61,430 bases of DNA from Vibrio caribbeanicus ATCC BAA-2122 (GCF_000165125.1 NZ_AEIU01000023.1:1-61430), one strand, 5' to 3'. Positions 39,680-48,010 are shown, counted from the first letter of the stretch. Notes: generated by a model not told the origin, from the sequence alone. Numbers and translations: made by a program.

Positions 39680-40163
39680 GCCTATTTCAACCCACGTTAC
39701 TCAATACCTTGAATCTCTCTCTGTTCAATTCAGAGTGCTTCCTCATAGTAGACCAGCGACGACAATTGAGGATGCTGCTGAACAAAGAGGGATCAGGACT
39801 GCCCAAATGGTCAAGTCCATTGTTCTCAGAGACATGAGCAATCGCTTTGCAATCGCGTGCGCGCCGGGCAATATGTCCATCGATCCCAAGAAAGTACGCA
39901 ATTTACTTGGTTGGCGCCGAATGACCTGCGTATCCCCACAAGAGGTTATCAGTATTACTGGCTACGAGATCGGTACTGTCGTCCCTCTCATGCTCAATGA
40001 ATCCATTGCTGTCGTTTTCGACAATCAGATCTTCGATGAAAAAGAAGTGACCATAAGCAGTGGCTCTAAAATGGCAGGACTTGCTTTGAGATCGGAAGCT
40101 CTGGCTGAACTTTGTAAACCCATAATGGGAGATATCTGTCGAGACAATACGGAAACAGAATAA
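39672..40163 (+). CDS. YbaK/EbsC-type aminoacyl-tRNA deacylase
   Basis: A 163-residue protein of the YbaK/ProX editing-domain superfamily, which hydrolyses mischarged aminoacyl-tRNAs (for example Cys-tRNA-Pro or Ala-tRNA-Pro). The core runs from about residue 25 to 150 and includes the conserved Lys in M-V-K-S-I-V-L, the G-Y-E-I-G-T-V-V-P region and the loop S-S-G-S-K-M-A-G-L. The closest subclass (YbaK, ProXp-ala or other) cannot be fixed by eye, so no gene symbol is given. The ATG overlaps the ygfZ stop by 8 bases, suggesting co-translation. No terminator follows immediately. Confidence 0.85.
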   Translation: MTEPISTHVTQYLESLSVQFRVLPHSRPATTIEDAAEQRGIRTAQMVKSIVLRDMSNRFAIACAPGNMSIDPKKVRNLLGWRRMTCVSPQEVISITGYEIGTVVPLMLNESIAVVFDNQIFDEKEVTISSGSKMAGLALRSEALAELCKPIMGDICRDNTETE

Positions 40164-40182
40164 AAAATCAAAATAAATGAAT

Positions 40183-40211
40183 TTGTAATCATCACAACTC
40201 TGTATTATGCT
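40183..40211 (+). promoter_or_regulatory. probable promoter of a candidate small RNA
   Basis: TTGTAA (40183-40188), 17-base spacer, TATGCT (40206-40211), starting 20 bases after the YbaK-family stop. Predicted start about 40218. Confidence 0.45.
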
Positions 40212-40217
40212 TTGACG

Positions 40218-40370
40218 TAGAGGCGATCTTTATCTATTGGGATCACACTGATTTTTCAGGGACGTTACCCTACTATTTGTTGGCGTCTCAATTTGGTGTT
40301 TAACAAAAAATATTGATTTCCTCGAGTAATGCATCTGTGACTTTTCGCCCGTAATCTAGCGGGCTTTTTT
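40218..40370 (+). ncRNA. candidate Hfq-type small RNA
   Basis: A non-coding stretch of about 153 bases bounded by a plausible sigma-70 promoter (40183-40211) and a clean rho-independent terminator (40347-40370, stem GCCCG / CGGGC plus six T). Inside are a small hairpin AGGGACGTTACCCT (40258-40271) and an A/U-rich single-stranded stretch (ACAAAAAATATTGATTT), a layout typical of Hfq-dependent trans-acting sRNAs. It does not look like RyhB, Spot 42, GcvB, Qrr, FnrS or 6S. It could instead be the 3' UTR of ygfZ-ybaK. No target is proposed. Confidence 0.4.
40347..40370 (+). terminator. rho-independent terminator
   Basis: GCCCG / CGGGC stem, 8-base loop, TTTTTT tail. It lies 184 bases downstream of the YbaK-family stop codon and 275 bases upstream of ytfK. 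Confidence 0.8.
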
Positions 40371-40529
40371 AATCAAAATTTACACTATTTTAGCAATTGT
40401 TTTTCTTTCACAGACTATTCTTATTTTTGTAATAAACCTGAGGCTAAATATGGCTTGGTTTTTATTAATTTGATGCTTATTTTATAAAAATCTGACGAGA
40501 GTCACTTATTAAGAATTTTTAATTAACAC

Positions 40530-40557
40530 TTAAGAAAATAAAGCGCAAATATATAAT
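40530..40557 (+). promoter_or_regulatory. probable ytfK promoter
   Basis: TTAAGA (40530-40535), 16-base spacer, perfect TATAAT (40552-40557), 88 bases before the ytfK ATG in a very AT-rich stretch. Confidence 0.5.
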
Positions 40558-40644
40558 GAGCTGAAGAATTCGGCATTAGCATCACAATACTGAAAATGAA
40601 AATATATTACACTTTGTGACACTTACTAGAATAAGGACGAATGT

Positions 40645-40851
40645 ATGAGACTGTTTAAGCGCTATACACCCAGTATGATTGCTAAACATATTAGTCGCTT
40701 GTTTAAAGGAAGAATATATATTTACGGTATCGGTAGATTTGAGTTTGACAACGGAAAGCTCATATTGCCAGAGAAAGCTGAACGAAAGCATTTTCGGGCA
40801 GTAAAAGAGATTAATCAGGAAGTCATGAAGCTACGTTGTGCACATATATAG
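40645..40851 (+). CDS. ytfK: YtfK (DUF1107), stringent-response modulator
   Basis: A 68-residue protein of exactly the E. coli YtfK length and clearly the same family. Shared positions include F-x-R-Y-x-P, A-K, L-F-x-G-R-x-Y-I, G-x-F-E-F-D-x-G-K and V-M-x-L near the end. In E. coli YtfK binds SpoT and shifts it toward (p)ppGpp synthesis during phosphate or fatty-acid starvation. The ATG has AAGGA 7 bases ahead. It is monocistronic with its own AT-rich promoter region and is followed by convergent ubiI. The reverse-strand ORF over the same bases is a shadow. Confidence 0.88.
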   Translation: MRLFKRYTPSMIAKHISRLFKGRIYIYGIGRFEFDNGKLILPEKAERKHFRAVKEINQEVMKLRCAHI

Positions 40852-40890
40852 GGTTGGCTCCCCAACCCCATTATATTCGTGAGTGGGAGA

Positions 40891-42114
40891 TTAGTTAATA
40901 TTCCCACAAGCGAGTTCAGGTAGATCGCCTTTCAGCCCCAAAGCCTGCTTCATGATCTCTTCTTTTAATAGAGGAATCTGATTTGTAATGGCTATTCCCA
41001 CTCCTCTTAACAACTTTTTAGGTGGACTTTTTCCATCGAATAATTGTTTAAATCCTTGCATAGCGGCAATCATTTTCGTTGCCTCTGCTTTTCTCCAACG
41101 TTCATATTTTCTTAGATGACGCAAAGCACCAATATCTTTACCTTGTTTCCACACAGATAGTATTTGCTGGTGTAAACAGGCCGCATCCATAAAGCCTAAG
41201 TTCACACCTTGACCAGCAAGGGGATGGATCGTGTGAGCGGCATCTCCTACTAAGGCAACACGCTCAGATATAAAATCACGCGCATAACGCATTTTTAGAG
41301 GAAAAGCATGACGTTCACTCACAACCTCACACAAACCCAGGCGATTATCAAATTCTGCCGTAATAGATTTATTAAATTCAGCCTGAGACATGCTCATCAA
41401 ACGTTCTGCGTGCTCTGGCGATGTAGACCAGACAATAGAACTCAAATGGGGTTGATCTAGAGGCAGAAAAGCAAGTGGTCCGTTTGGAGTAAAGATTTGG
41501 CGTGCGTGACTATTATGCGCTTCCAATGTTTTAATATTGGCAACAATGGCATTATGTCCATAATCCCAGTGTGTCAGAGGAATATCCTGTTGTTTTCGAA
41601 CCCATGAGTTTGCGCCATCGGCTCCAACCACAAGCTTAGCCGTCAGCGCTTGCCCACACTCAAGACTCAACCAGGCTTCACTCTCTCCAATCGCCATAGA
41701 AGCGCATTGTGTCGGCGCAAAAAAAGTGACATTACTCTGCCGCTTTACTTGCTCATACAATGCTCGCTGGATAACTTGGTTTTCGACTATGTACCCAAGG
41801 TTGGGTTGAGCAAAGTTTTCTGCAGAAAATTCAATACGAGCAAAACTATCCTGCTCCCACACCTCCATAGCTGTATAACTATTCGAGCGACTCCTCATAA
41901 TATCAGGCCAAACACCTAAGTGGGTGAGCAAGTTCTCAGTCGCCCTATTGAGAGCTGAAACTCTAGAATCATGTTGCTCGCTTATCTGCTCTTCAGGTAG
42001 GCGATTTTCAATAACCGCAATGCGCAACTCAGTATCTTTGAATGTCGCCGCCAGTGCTAAGCCAACCATGCCACCACCGACAATCGCAATATCGACACTA
42101 TGCATCATTTCCAT
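40891..42114 (-). CDS. ubiI: FAD-dependent 2-octaprenylphenol hydroxylase UbiI
   Basis: UbiI (VisC) performs the C5 hydroxylation in aerobic ubiquinone synthesis. The 407-residue flavin monooxygenase of the UbiH/UbiF/UbiI family has the N-terminal FAD fold I-V-G-G-G-M-V-G-L (about 11-19). The family C-terminal motif V-G-D-A-A-H-T-I-H-P-L-A-G-Q-G-V-N-L-G is near residue 300. AAGGAT precedes the ATG. It is the last gene of ygfB-ubiH-ubiI, 14 bases after ubiH, and is intact, unlike ubiH. Confidence 0.93.
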   Translation of the reverse strand: MEMMHSVDIAIVGGGMVGLALAATFKDTELRIAVIENRLPEEQISEQHDSRVSALNRATENLLTHLGVWPDIMRSRSNSYTAMEVWEQDSFARIEFSAENFAQPNLGYIVENQVIQRALYEQVKRQSNVTFFAPTQCASMAIGESEAWLSLECGQALTAKLVVGADGANSWVRKQQDIPLTHWDYGHNAIVANIKTLEAHNSHARQIFTPNGPLAFLPLDQPHLSSIVWSTSPEHAERLMSMSQAEFNKSITAEFDNRLGLCEVVSERHAFPLKMRYARDFISERVALVGDAAHTIHPLAGQGVNLGFMDAACLHQQILSVWKQGKDIGALRHLRKYERWRKAEATKMIAAMQGFKQLFDGKSPPKKLLRGVGIAITNQIPLLKEEIMKQALGLKGDLPELACGNIN

Positions 42115-42128
42115 CTTATCCTTTTATC

Positions 42129-43308
42129 TTATCGAGCAATCAAACCAAGTGAACGCCGAATGAGTGGTTTCTTGAGTACAGGCAAACGGTCTAAACTTAA
42201 AAGACCTAGGTTACGACCGATGCGTAGTGATAAATAATCATTAGAAAAGATCTGAACTAGACCAGAAGTCATCGCTATGGTCGCATTTCGATCTTTAGCT
42301 CTTGCTAGGCTGAACTCTTTCAAAGCGGAATAACACCCTGGATCCTCAGGATGAATAGCGATTTGCTCAGCTAAGGTTACGACATCACGAATACCCAGAT
42401 TGAAGCCTTGTCCAGCTATCGGATGCAGCGTTTGTGCTGCATTGCCTATCATAGCAAAACGGTGAGAGGTATTTTCATCGCGATAAGCCAGTTTTAGCGG
42501 ATAACTTGAGCGTTTTCCCGTATGAAAAATTTTCCCTAGGCGCCACCCAAAGGTTTGCTGCAACTTACACAGAAAGTCTGCATCATCGAGTTTAAGGATC
42601 TCATCTGCGCCCTCTTTACTGAGACACCAAGCCAATGACATCCTACCCTCGCTCATGGGTAGTAACGCTAATGGCCCTGAATGAGTAAAACGTTCAAACG
42701 CTTGGCCTTGGTGATTTTTTTTGAGTTTTCACATTAGCAATGACTGCCGTTTGCCCAAAGTCATGCTGATGACAATCAATCCCTATCTGACGACAAGAGT
42801 CCGACCGAGTACCGTCGGCAGCAACAAATAATTTACCTTGAATATGATGTTCATCACCCATTTGCACGGTGACATTTTCGAGGGTTCGCTCTATATGAGA
42901 GACCGCATGATGGTAGACCTGAATGTTACTTGTAAGCTCTACCTGATGGCGGTAGAGTTTCCCTATGTCAGATAATTCAACCACAAAGCCAAGCGTATTG
43001 TAGTTAACTTCTTCACCCGTGATATCCGTCATGCCCAAATGTCCACGATCTGAGACGTGGATTCGGTGTATTGGCGTGGCAAGCTTTTCAATCAAAGACC
43101 ACAAGCCCATCCTGTCCAAGGTTTCAACAGTCCCTTGTGCTAAGGCAATACAACGCGCATCAAAACCGGGGTGAGTGTCTTGCGTATTAGAGAAAGGTTC
43201 AACAATGGCAATAGATAGGCTTTTTTGACTAAATGCGTTAATAGCGAGGGCTAACGTCATTCCCGTCATTCCCCCGCCAGCAATAATTACATCGAACTGC
43301 TTCATCAA
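42129..43308 (-). pseudogene. ubiH: ubiH, 2-octaprenyl-6-methoxyphenol hydroxylase, interrupted by a one-base frameshift
   Basis: UbiH does the C1 hydroxylation of aerobic ubiquinone synthesis. Two frames share this gene. Residues 1-204 (43308-42694, FAD motif I-I-A-G-G-G-M-T-G-M-T) end at an early TGA. The rest (motif G-N-A-A-Q-T-L-H-P-I-A-G-Q-G-F-N-L-G) continues in another frame to 42129. The coding strand has eight A at 42722-42715. With seven, the frame reads N-V-K-T-Q-K-N-H-Q-G-Q-A-F-E-R-F-T without a stop and gives 392 residues, exactly the E. coli UbiH length. The lesion may be a sequencing error in a homopolymer, a real mutation, or a slippage-controlled gene. As written the product lacks its C-terminal half. 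Neighbours: ygfB 8 bases upstream, ubiI 14 bases downstream. Confidence 0.9.
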
Positions 43309-43316
43309 TGACCTTT

Positions 43317-43895
43317 CTAATGGATCGTTGGGCTAGGCGGAGAGGGCATTATTTTTTGACCAAACTCAGCATGTATAATAAGGACACATGCTTTCGCATG
43401 CTCAATAACCTGCTCTAGTAAATCTCCTTGCTCCTGCATATCATCATCTTCATCGATACCGAGCTTGGCAATTTCTTCCAAATCAGCCAAAGCTTCTTTG
43501 GTGTCTTTCGACGCTTTTGTTAATGATGCACCTATGAGACCTAAACCAGAAATAAAGTGGTTAACCCAATCAGCCAAACCATCAGCCACATCAAAAAGAG
43601 TAGCGCCAGCCTCTTCATCAGGTAGAAACAAGGCTAACTCTAGAGTGGTTTGAGTAAGATCATCCGATGTTTTATCGAGCACCACCTGAGTGATAGACAA
43701 AACGTTAGACGGCCAAGCCATTCCCTCACTCACGTAGTCAAATACCAATGGTTGCCAACTTTTATCAGAAAAGTTCATCCCGCCGCTCAACATTCCAGTA
43801 AGCAGTCCATGAAGTTCACTCGGATTTACAGCAAGCCCCGCGGACTGGAGTTCACTTGCGAAGTTGAGGTATTCAGGTAGCTGTTTTTTACTCAT
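43317..43895 (-). CDS. ygfB: YgfB/UPF0149 family protein
   Basis: A 192-residue protein of the UPF0149 (YgfB/YecA) family: all-helical, acidic, with L-H-G-L-L-T-G-M-L-S-G-G near residue 27 and F-L-P-D-E-E and W-V-N-H-F-I-S-G-L-G motifs. The function is not firmly known; in Pseudomonas a YgfB homologue modulates beta-lactamase and alginate-linked regulation. It is first in the ygfB-ubiH-ubiI transcript, divergent from zapA. In E. coli pepP lies between ygfB and ubiH; here the gap is 8 bases and pepP is absent. Confidence 0.93.
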   Translation of the reverse strand: MSKKQLPEYLNFASELQSAGLAVNPSELHGLLTGMLSGGMNFSDKSWQPLVFDYVSEGMAWPSNVLSITQVVLDKTSDDLTQTTLELALFLPDEEAGATLFDVADGLADWVNHFISGLGLIGASLTKASKDTKEALADLEEIAKLGIDEDDDMQEQGDLLEQVIEHAKACVLIIHAEFGQKIMPSPPSPTIH

Positions 43896-44049
43896 CGATT
43901 TGATCCAAATCTCTAAAATATATCTGTAATCGTACCACTTAGCGATGCAGGCGAAAACGAAGGATTGTATAATAGTGAGTAGCTTTTACACAAATCGCCC
44001 ATTTACTGTGTATTTACGCGCTGATTTGCGTTTGTGGTCATTTAAAAGC

Positions 44050-44078
44050 TTGAATCTTAATAATGCTTTTTCTATAGT
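44050..44078 (+). promoter_or_regulatory. probable zapA promoter
   Basis: TTGAAT (44050-44055), 17-base spacer, TATAGT (44073-44078), 56 bases before the zapA ATG. Confidence 0.6.
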
Positions 44079-44133
44079 TTCAGCTTCGGTGATTATTTGC
44101 TTCATCACCCCAAGTAACTGATATAGAGTTGAT

Positions 44134-44433
44134 ATGAGTAATCAAGCGGTAGAAGTCGAAATTTTAGGCAAACTGACTCGCGTAAACTGCCCCGAAGGAC
44201 AAGAAGAGTCTTTGATAAAAGCAGCAGAGTGTCTCGATGAACGCCTAAAAGACATGATGAGCAAAACTAAAATCACCAACGAAGTTCAATTATTGACCTT
44301 TGTTGCTCTGAATTTTTGCCATGAACTAGAAACGCGAGACATCAACTCTAAAATAGCAGATAATGAGCTTTGCCAACGTATAGAAAAACTAGTTCTATCA
44401 CTAGATAAATGTATTGGAACCGATAAGGCCTAG
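44134..44433 (+). CDS. zapA: cell division protein ZapA
   Basis: ZapA binds and bundles FtsZ filaments at the division ring and links them to ZapB. The 99-residue protein (E. coli 109) has the globular FtsZ-binding head (V-E-I-L-G-K-L-T-R-V-N-C-P-E-G-Q, about 6-50) and a C-terminal coiled-coil helix. It is immediately followed by 6S RNA and fau on the same strand, the conserved zapA-ssrS-fau arrangement. Confidence 0.95.
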   Translation: MSNQAVEVEILGKLTRVNCPEGQEESLIKAAECLDERLKDMMSKTKITNEVQLLTFVALNFCHELETRDINSKIADNELCQRIEKLVLSLDKCIGTDKA

Positions 44434-44451
44434 CTGATACATACGAGAAAA

Positions 44452-44634
44452 ATTTACCCTGGAGTGTTCGTAAGGGGATTAAGTCCCTGAGCCGATAAGC
44501 AATACTTAAGGGTTGGTACTTGGTAACTATTGAGCAAGCTCGGCACGTATCGAGAAGCCTACGGTTAACTCTGCCGATCCGCCTTGAACCAGCTGGTTCA
44601 AGGGTCCATTTCTCCAAACGGCACTCCGGGGTAC
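44452..44634 (+). ncRNA. ssrS: 6S RNA
   Basis: 6S RNA mimics an open promoter and sequesters sigma-70 RNA polymerase in stationary phase. The roughly 183-base sequence lies exactly between zapA and fau, where ssrS is found in gammaproteobacteria. It contains the conserved blocks GTCCCTGAGCCGATAAG near the 5' side, GAGCAAGCTCGGC in the middle, GAGAAGCCT, and CCTTGAACC / GGTTCAAGGG near the 3' side. The ends pair (ACCCTGGAGTGTT with GGCACTCCGGGGT) to close the long rod. Ends are estimated from this terminal helix. The reverse-strand ORF over it is spurious. Confidence 0.93.
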
Positions 44635-44665
44635 CCTAGCGATAATATTTCTTAGGACAGTAATA

Positions 44666-45250
44666 ATGGCCCAATCCCGTCAAGAGTTTAGAAATGTAAT
44701 TCGCCAAAAACGTAACCTCCTCTTACCAAACGAACAAAAAAAAGCAGAATTAGCGCTCTGTGAGCAATTTTTCTCTCTACCAGAAGTTCTTGATGCCAAA
44801 CACATTGCTATCTATCTATCTAATGATGGGGAAATTAACACCACGGCAATTATTTCCGAGCTTTGGGCTAGAGAGATAAATGTCTATTTACCCGTACTTC
44901 ATCCTTTCTCTTCGGGACACTTACTCTTTTTGCATTATCTTCCCAACACCCCAATGCAGGAAAATACCTACGGTATTCCTGAACCTGTATTAGACAAAAG
45001 ATTGATCACTCCCCTGACTCAACTCGATATGGTTTGCACGCCATTGGTGGCTTTTGACCGTATGGGTAATCGGCTCGGAATGGGAGGGGGCTACTATGAT
45101 AGAGCCTTAGCACCTTGGTTTGAGAAAAAAGCAAACCCTAAGCCAATCGGTCTCGCCCATTCATGTCAATATGTTGATAAGCTGCCGACAGAAAAGTGGG
45201 ATGTTCCTCTACCTAAAATCATTACCCCCGATCGTATTTGGAGCTGGTAA
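44666..45250 (+). CDS. fau: 5-formyltetrahydrofolate cyclo-ligase
   Basis: YgfA/Fau (MTHFS) converts 5-formyl-THF to 5,10-methenyl-THF with ATP. The 194-residue protein shows the N-terminal basic helix R-N-V-I-R-Q-K-R, the L-P-V-L substrate region, and the family signature V-A-F-D-R-M-G-N-R-L-G-M-G-G-G-Y-Y-D-R near residue 128. The ATG has AGGACAG ahead. It lies directly downstream of 6S RNA and is probably co-transcribed with it, as in E. coli. Confidence 0.96.
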   Translation: MAQSRQEFRNVIRQKRNLLLPNEQKKAELALCEQFFSLPEVLDAKHIAIYLSNDGEINTTAIISELWAREINVYLPVLHPFSSGHLLFLHYLPNTPMQENTYGIPEPVLDKRLITPLTQLDMVCTPLVAFDRMGNRLGMGGGYYDRALAPWFEKKANPKPIGLAHSCQYVDKLPTEKWDVPLPKIITPDRIWSW

Positions 45251-45283
45251 AAAGCGACAAGGATCAGTTTCGATAGCCATCAC

Positions 45284-45312
45284 TTCAACTCTTCTGACAT
45301 TAGAGCTATAAT
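45284..45312 (+). promoter_or_regulatory. probable rpiA promoter
   Basis: TTCAAC (45284-45289), 17-base spacer, perfect TATAAT (45307-45312), 40 bases before the rpiA start. Confidence 0.55.
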
Positions 45313-45351
45313 CGCGCCGCAAACGATTTTATATAGCTTTAGGAGATGAGC

Positions 45352-46008
45352 ATGAACCAAGATGATATGAAAAAAGCCGCTGGCTGGGCAGCCCTCAAAT
45401 ATGTGGAAAAAGGCAGTATTGTTGGCGTAGGGACAGGTTCAACCGTTAATCATTTCATCGATGCACTTGAAACCATCAAAGATGACATAAAAGGAGCAGT
45501 GTCGAGTTCAGTAGCGTCAACGGAAAAGCTTAAATCTTTTGGTATAGAGGTCTTTGAATGTAATGACGTCATCAAGCTCGATATCTACGTTGATGGCGCC
45601 GATGAGATAAACCCTCAACGTCATATGATCAAAGGCGGAGGTGCTGCGCTCACTCGTGAAAAAATCGTTGCTGCAATTTCTGAAAAATTCATTTGCATTG
45701 TTGATGATACTAAAGCCGTTGATGTATTGGGCGACTTTCCTTTACCCGTTGAAGTTATTCCCATGGCCCGCTCTTATGTTGCAAGAGAAATCGTTAAATT
45801 GGGCGGCGACCCTGCTTATCGAGAGGGCGTCATTACGGATAACGGTAACGTCATTTTAGATATTTATGGTTTGAAAATTACCGACCCTAAAGCCCTTGAA
45901 GAACGCATTAATGCCATATCAGGAGTCGTGACTGTCGGTCTATTTGCTCACCGTGGCGCTGATGTCATCATCACTGGCACGCCAGAAGGCGCAAGAATCG
46001 AAGAATAA
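45352..46008 (+). CDS. rpiA: ribose-5-phosphate isomerase A
   Basis: Interconverts ribose 5-phosphate and ribulose 5-phosphate in the pentose phosphate pathway. It is 218 residues from the ATG at 45352 (M-N-Q-D-D-M-K-K), against 219 in E. coli. The ATG at 45346 overlaps the ribosome site AGGAG and is rejected. Motifs: G-T-G-S-T-V near residue 28, D-G-A-D-E-I near 81 (catalytic Asp), and [11 protein letters not shown] near 94. A hairpin terminator follows. serA is the next gene on the same strand. Confidence 0.98.
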   Translation: MNQDDMKKAAGWAALKYVEKGSIVGVGTGSTVNHFIDALETIKDDIKGAVSSSVASTEKLKSFGIEVFECNDVIKLDIYVDGADEINPQRHMIKGGGAALTREKIVAAISEKFICIVDDTKAVDVLGDFPLPVEVIPMARSYVAREIVKLGGDPAYREGVITDNGNVILDIYGLKITDPKALEERINAISGVVTVGLFAHRGADVIITGTPEGARIEE

Positions 46009-46030
46009 TTGTTATACTCATTTCAATCAT

Positions 46031-46057
46031 AAAACAGCATCAAACGATGCTGTTTTA
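46031..46057 (+). terminator. terminator after rpiA
   Basis: Perfect 11-bp stem AAAACAGCATC / GATGCTGTTTT with an AAAC loop, 22 bases after the rpiA stop. Confidence 0.75.
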
Positions 46058-46238
46058 CCTCTCATAGATAAGGTTATTCCTTATTGCTTAATTTTCTTAC
46101 CCAAGCTCTCATTTTTTTGATAAGTTACTATCTGTATTCGACACATGAAATCGTTTGCTTTGAGTATTGAACCAATAATGGAAAACTGAAGCAAACTAAG
46201 ATGTAAGCCCCCTTTCCCATACTTTAAGGAAGAAGATA

Positions 46239-47468
46239 ATGACTAAGGTCTCACTGGAAAAAGACAAAATTAAAATTCTCTTACTAGAGGGGTTACACGC
46301 ATCGTCATTAGAAGTCCTTGAAGCGGCAGGCTATAGCAATATTGAATACCACAAAGGTTCGCTATCTGATCAAGCGCTCCTTGAAGCAGTAAAGGATGCC
46401 CACTTTATTGGTATTCGCTCACGTACCCAACTTTCAAAGTCAGTAATTGATGCAGCCGAAAAGTTAGTTGCCATTGGTTGTTTTTGCATTGGAACCAATC
46501 AGGTTGACCTACCCGCTGCCGCTGAAAAAGGGATCCCTGTTTTTAATGCCCCCTTTTCCAACACTCGAAGTGTGGCTGAGCTCGTATTAGGTCAGGCACT
46601 GCTGCTATTAAGAGGAATACCTGAAAAAAATGCACTCGCGCATCGTGGAGTGTGGCAAAAAAGCGCCGAAAACTCCTACGAAGCCCGTGGTAAGCGTCTG
46701 GGGATCATCGGTTATGGTCACATAGGTACTCAGCTTGGGATCATTGCCGAAAATCTGGGTATGCGTGTCTACTTTTATGATATTGAAAATAAACTACCAC
46801 TGGGTAATGCCACCCAAACCCGATCACTTGAAACACTTTTAAGCCAAAGCGATGTGATTTCTGTCCATCTTCCTGAAACCGAAGAAACCAAAAATATGAT
46901 GGGGAAAGAACAATTTGCACAAATGAAAGCTGGTTCTATTTTCATCAATGCCGCTAGAGGCACTGTCGTAGACATTGAAGCGCTGTGTCATAATCTGGAG
47001 TCGGGCCACATTTCTGGCGCTGCCATCGATGTATTTCCCGTTGAGCCTAAAACTAACCAAGACCCTTTTGAGTCCCCATTGCAGCAGTTTGATAATGTTA
47101 TTCTTACCCCACATGTCGGCGGCTCTACCCAAGAAGCACAGGAAAATATTGGTGTTGAGGTAGCAGGTAAACTCGCGAAGTATTCTGACAATGGTTCAAC
47201 AGTATCCAGTGTTAACTTTCCCGAAGTGTCTTTGCCTGAACATCGCAATTGCTCACGCCTGCTTCATATCCACAAAAACAGACCTGGTATCCTAACTCAG
47301 ATCAATACTATCTTCGCAGAGGACGGTATTAATATCGCTGGTCAATATCTGCAAACCAGTGCTGATATTGGTTATGTGGTGATCGATATCGAGAGTGAAA
47401 GGGCTGATGAGGCGCTCAGAAAGCTCAAAGCGATTGAAGGTACCATTCGCGCAAGGATCCTTCACTAA
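46239..47468 (+). CDS. serA: D-3-phosphoglycerate dehydrogenase
   Basis: First step of serine synthesis: NAD-dependent oxidation of 3-phosphoglycerate. The 409-residue protein (E. coli 410) has the catalytic domain with R-S-R-T, an NAD-binding fold G-I-I-G-Y-G-H-I-G near residue 151, and catalytic Arg (N-A-A-R-G), Glu (V-E-P) and His (T-P-H-V-G-G-S-T). A C-terminal ACT domain (about 335-409) confers serine inhibition. AAGGAAG precedes the ATG. A bidirectional terminator follows, shared with convergent ilvH. Confidence 0.98.
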   Translation: MTKVSLEKDKIKILLLEGLHASSLEVLEAAGYSNIEYHKGSLSDQALLEAVKDAHFIGIRSRTQLSKSVIDAAEKLVAIGCFCIGTNQVDLPAAAEKGIPVFNAPFSNTRSVAELVLGQALLLLRGIPEKNALAHRGVWQKSAENSYEARGKRLGIIGYGHIGTQLGIIAENLGMRVYFYDIENKLPLGNATQTRSLETLLSQSDVISVHLPETEETKNMMGKEQFAQMKAGSIFINAARGTVVDIEALCHNLESGHISGAAIDVFPVEPKTNQDPFESPLQQFDNVILTPHVGGSTQEAQENIGVEVAGKLAKYSDNGSTVSSVNFPEVSLPEHRNCSRLLHIHKNRPGILTQINTIFAEDGINIAGQYLQTSADIGYVVIDIESERADEALRKLKAIEGTIRARILH

Positions 47469-47471
47469 AAT

Positions 47472-47497
47472 AAAAAGCCACCCTAGGGTGGCTTTTC
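47472..47497. terminator. bidirectional terminator between serA and ilvH
   Basis: Near-perfect palindrome AAAAGCCACCC TA GGGTGGCTTTT: A-run on the left, T-run on the right, serving both convergent genes. Confidence 0.9.
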
Positions 47498-47514
47498 TAT
47501 AAACAGTTTCATTG

Positions 47515-48009
47515 TTAAGCTTTTAACGCCCGTTCTCCCCGAGCAATGCCAACAACGCCGCTTCGTGCTACTTCGATAACTTCTGTCACCTCAGATACCG
47601 CTTGAATAAACGCATCAAGCTTTTCACTGGTGCCTGCCATTTGCACTGTGTATTGACTCGCTGTCACATCGACAATCTGTCCTCTGAAGATATCTGCGGT
47701 GCGCTTCACTTCTGCCCTTGACTCACCACTGGCTTTTAATTTCACCATCATAAGCTCGCGCTCAATATGTTCAACTTCCGAGATCTCTTGAACTTTCAAT
47801 ACATCAATAAGCTTATTAAGCTGCTTTTGTATTTGCTCAAGTTCCATATCATCAGAAATGGTGGTGATGTTTAATCGAGAAAGCGTTTCGTCATCGGTTG
47901 GCGACACGGTCAAAGATTCGATATTGTAGGCGCGCTGAGAAAATAAACCCACCACGCGTGATAGTGCACCAGGCTGGTTTTCCATTAATAGCGAAATAAT
48001 ATGTCTCAT
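47515..48009 (-). CDS. ilvH: acetolactate synthase small (regulatory) subunit
   Basis: Regulatory subunit of acetohydroxyacid synthase; it confers valine feedback control. The 164 residues (E. coli IlvH 163) comprise an N-terminal ACT domain (about 3-75, L-M-E-N-Q-P-G-A-L-S-R-V-V-G-L-F-S-Q-R-A) and a C-terminal domain (about 85-160). It follows ilvI with a 1-base gap, so the two are co-translated. Confidence 0.97.
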   Translation of the reverse strand: MRHIISLLMENQPGALSRVVGLFSQRAYNIESLTVSPTDDETLSRLNITTISDDMELEQIQKQLNKLIDVLKVQEISEVEHIERELMMVKLKASGESRAEVKRTADIFRGQIVDVTASQYTVQMAGTSEKLDAFIQAVSEVTEVIEVARSGVVGIARGERALKA

Positions 48010-48010
48010 A

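Noticed and set aside
40582-40791. Minus-strand ORF opposite ytfK
   Set aside because: Shadow of the conserved ytfK frame; no family similarity and no ribosome site.
44348-44617. Minus-strand 89-codon ORF over 6S RNA
   Set aside because: It lies over the structured ssrS gene and shows no protein family features.
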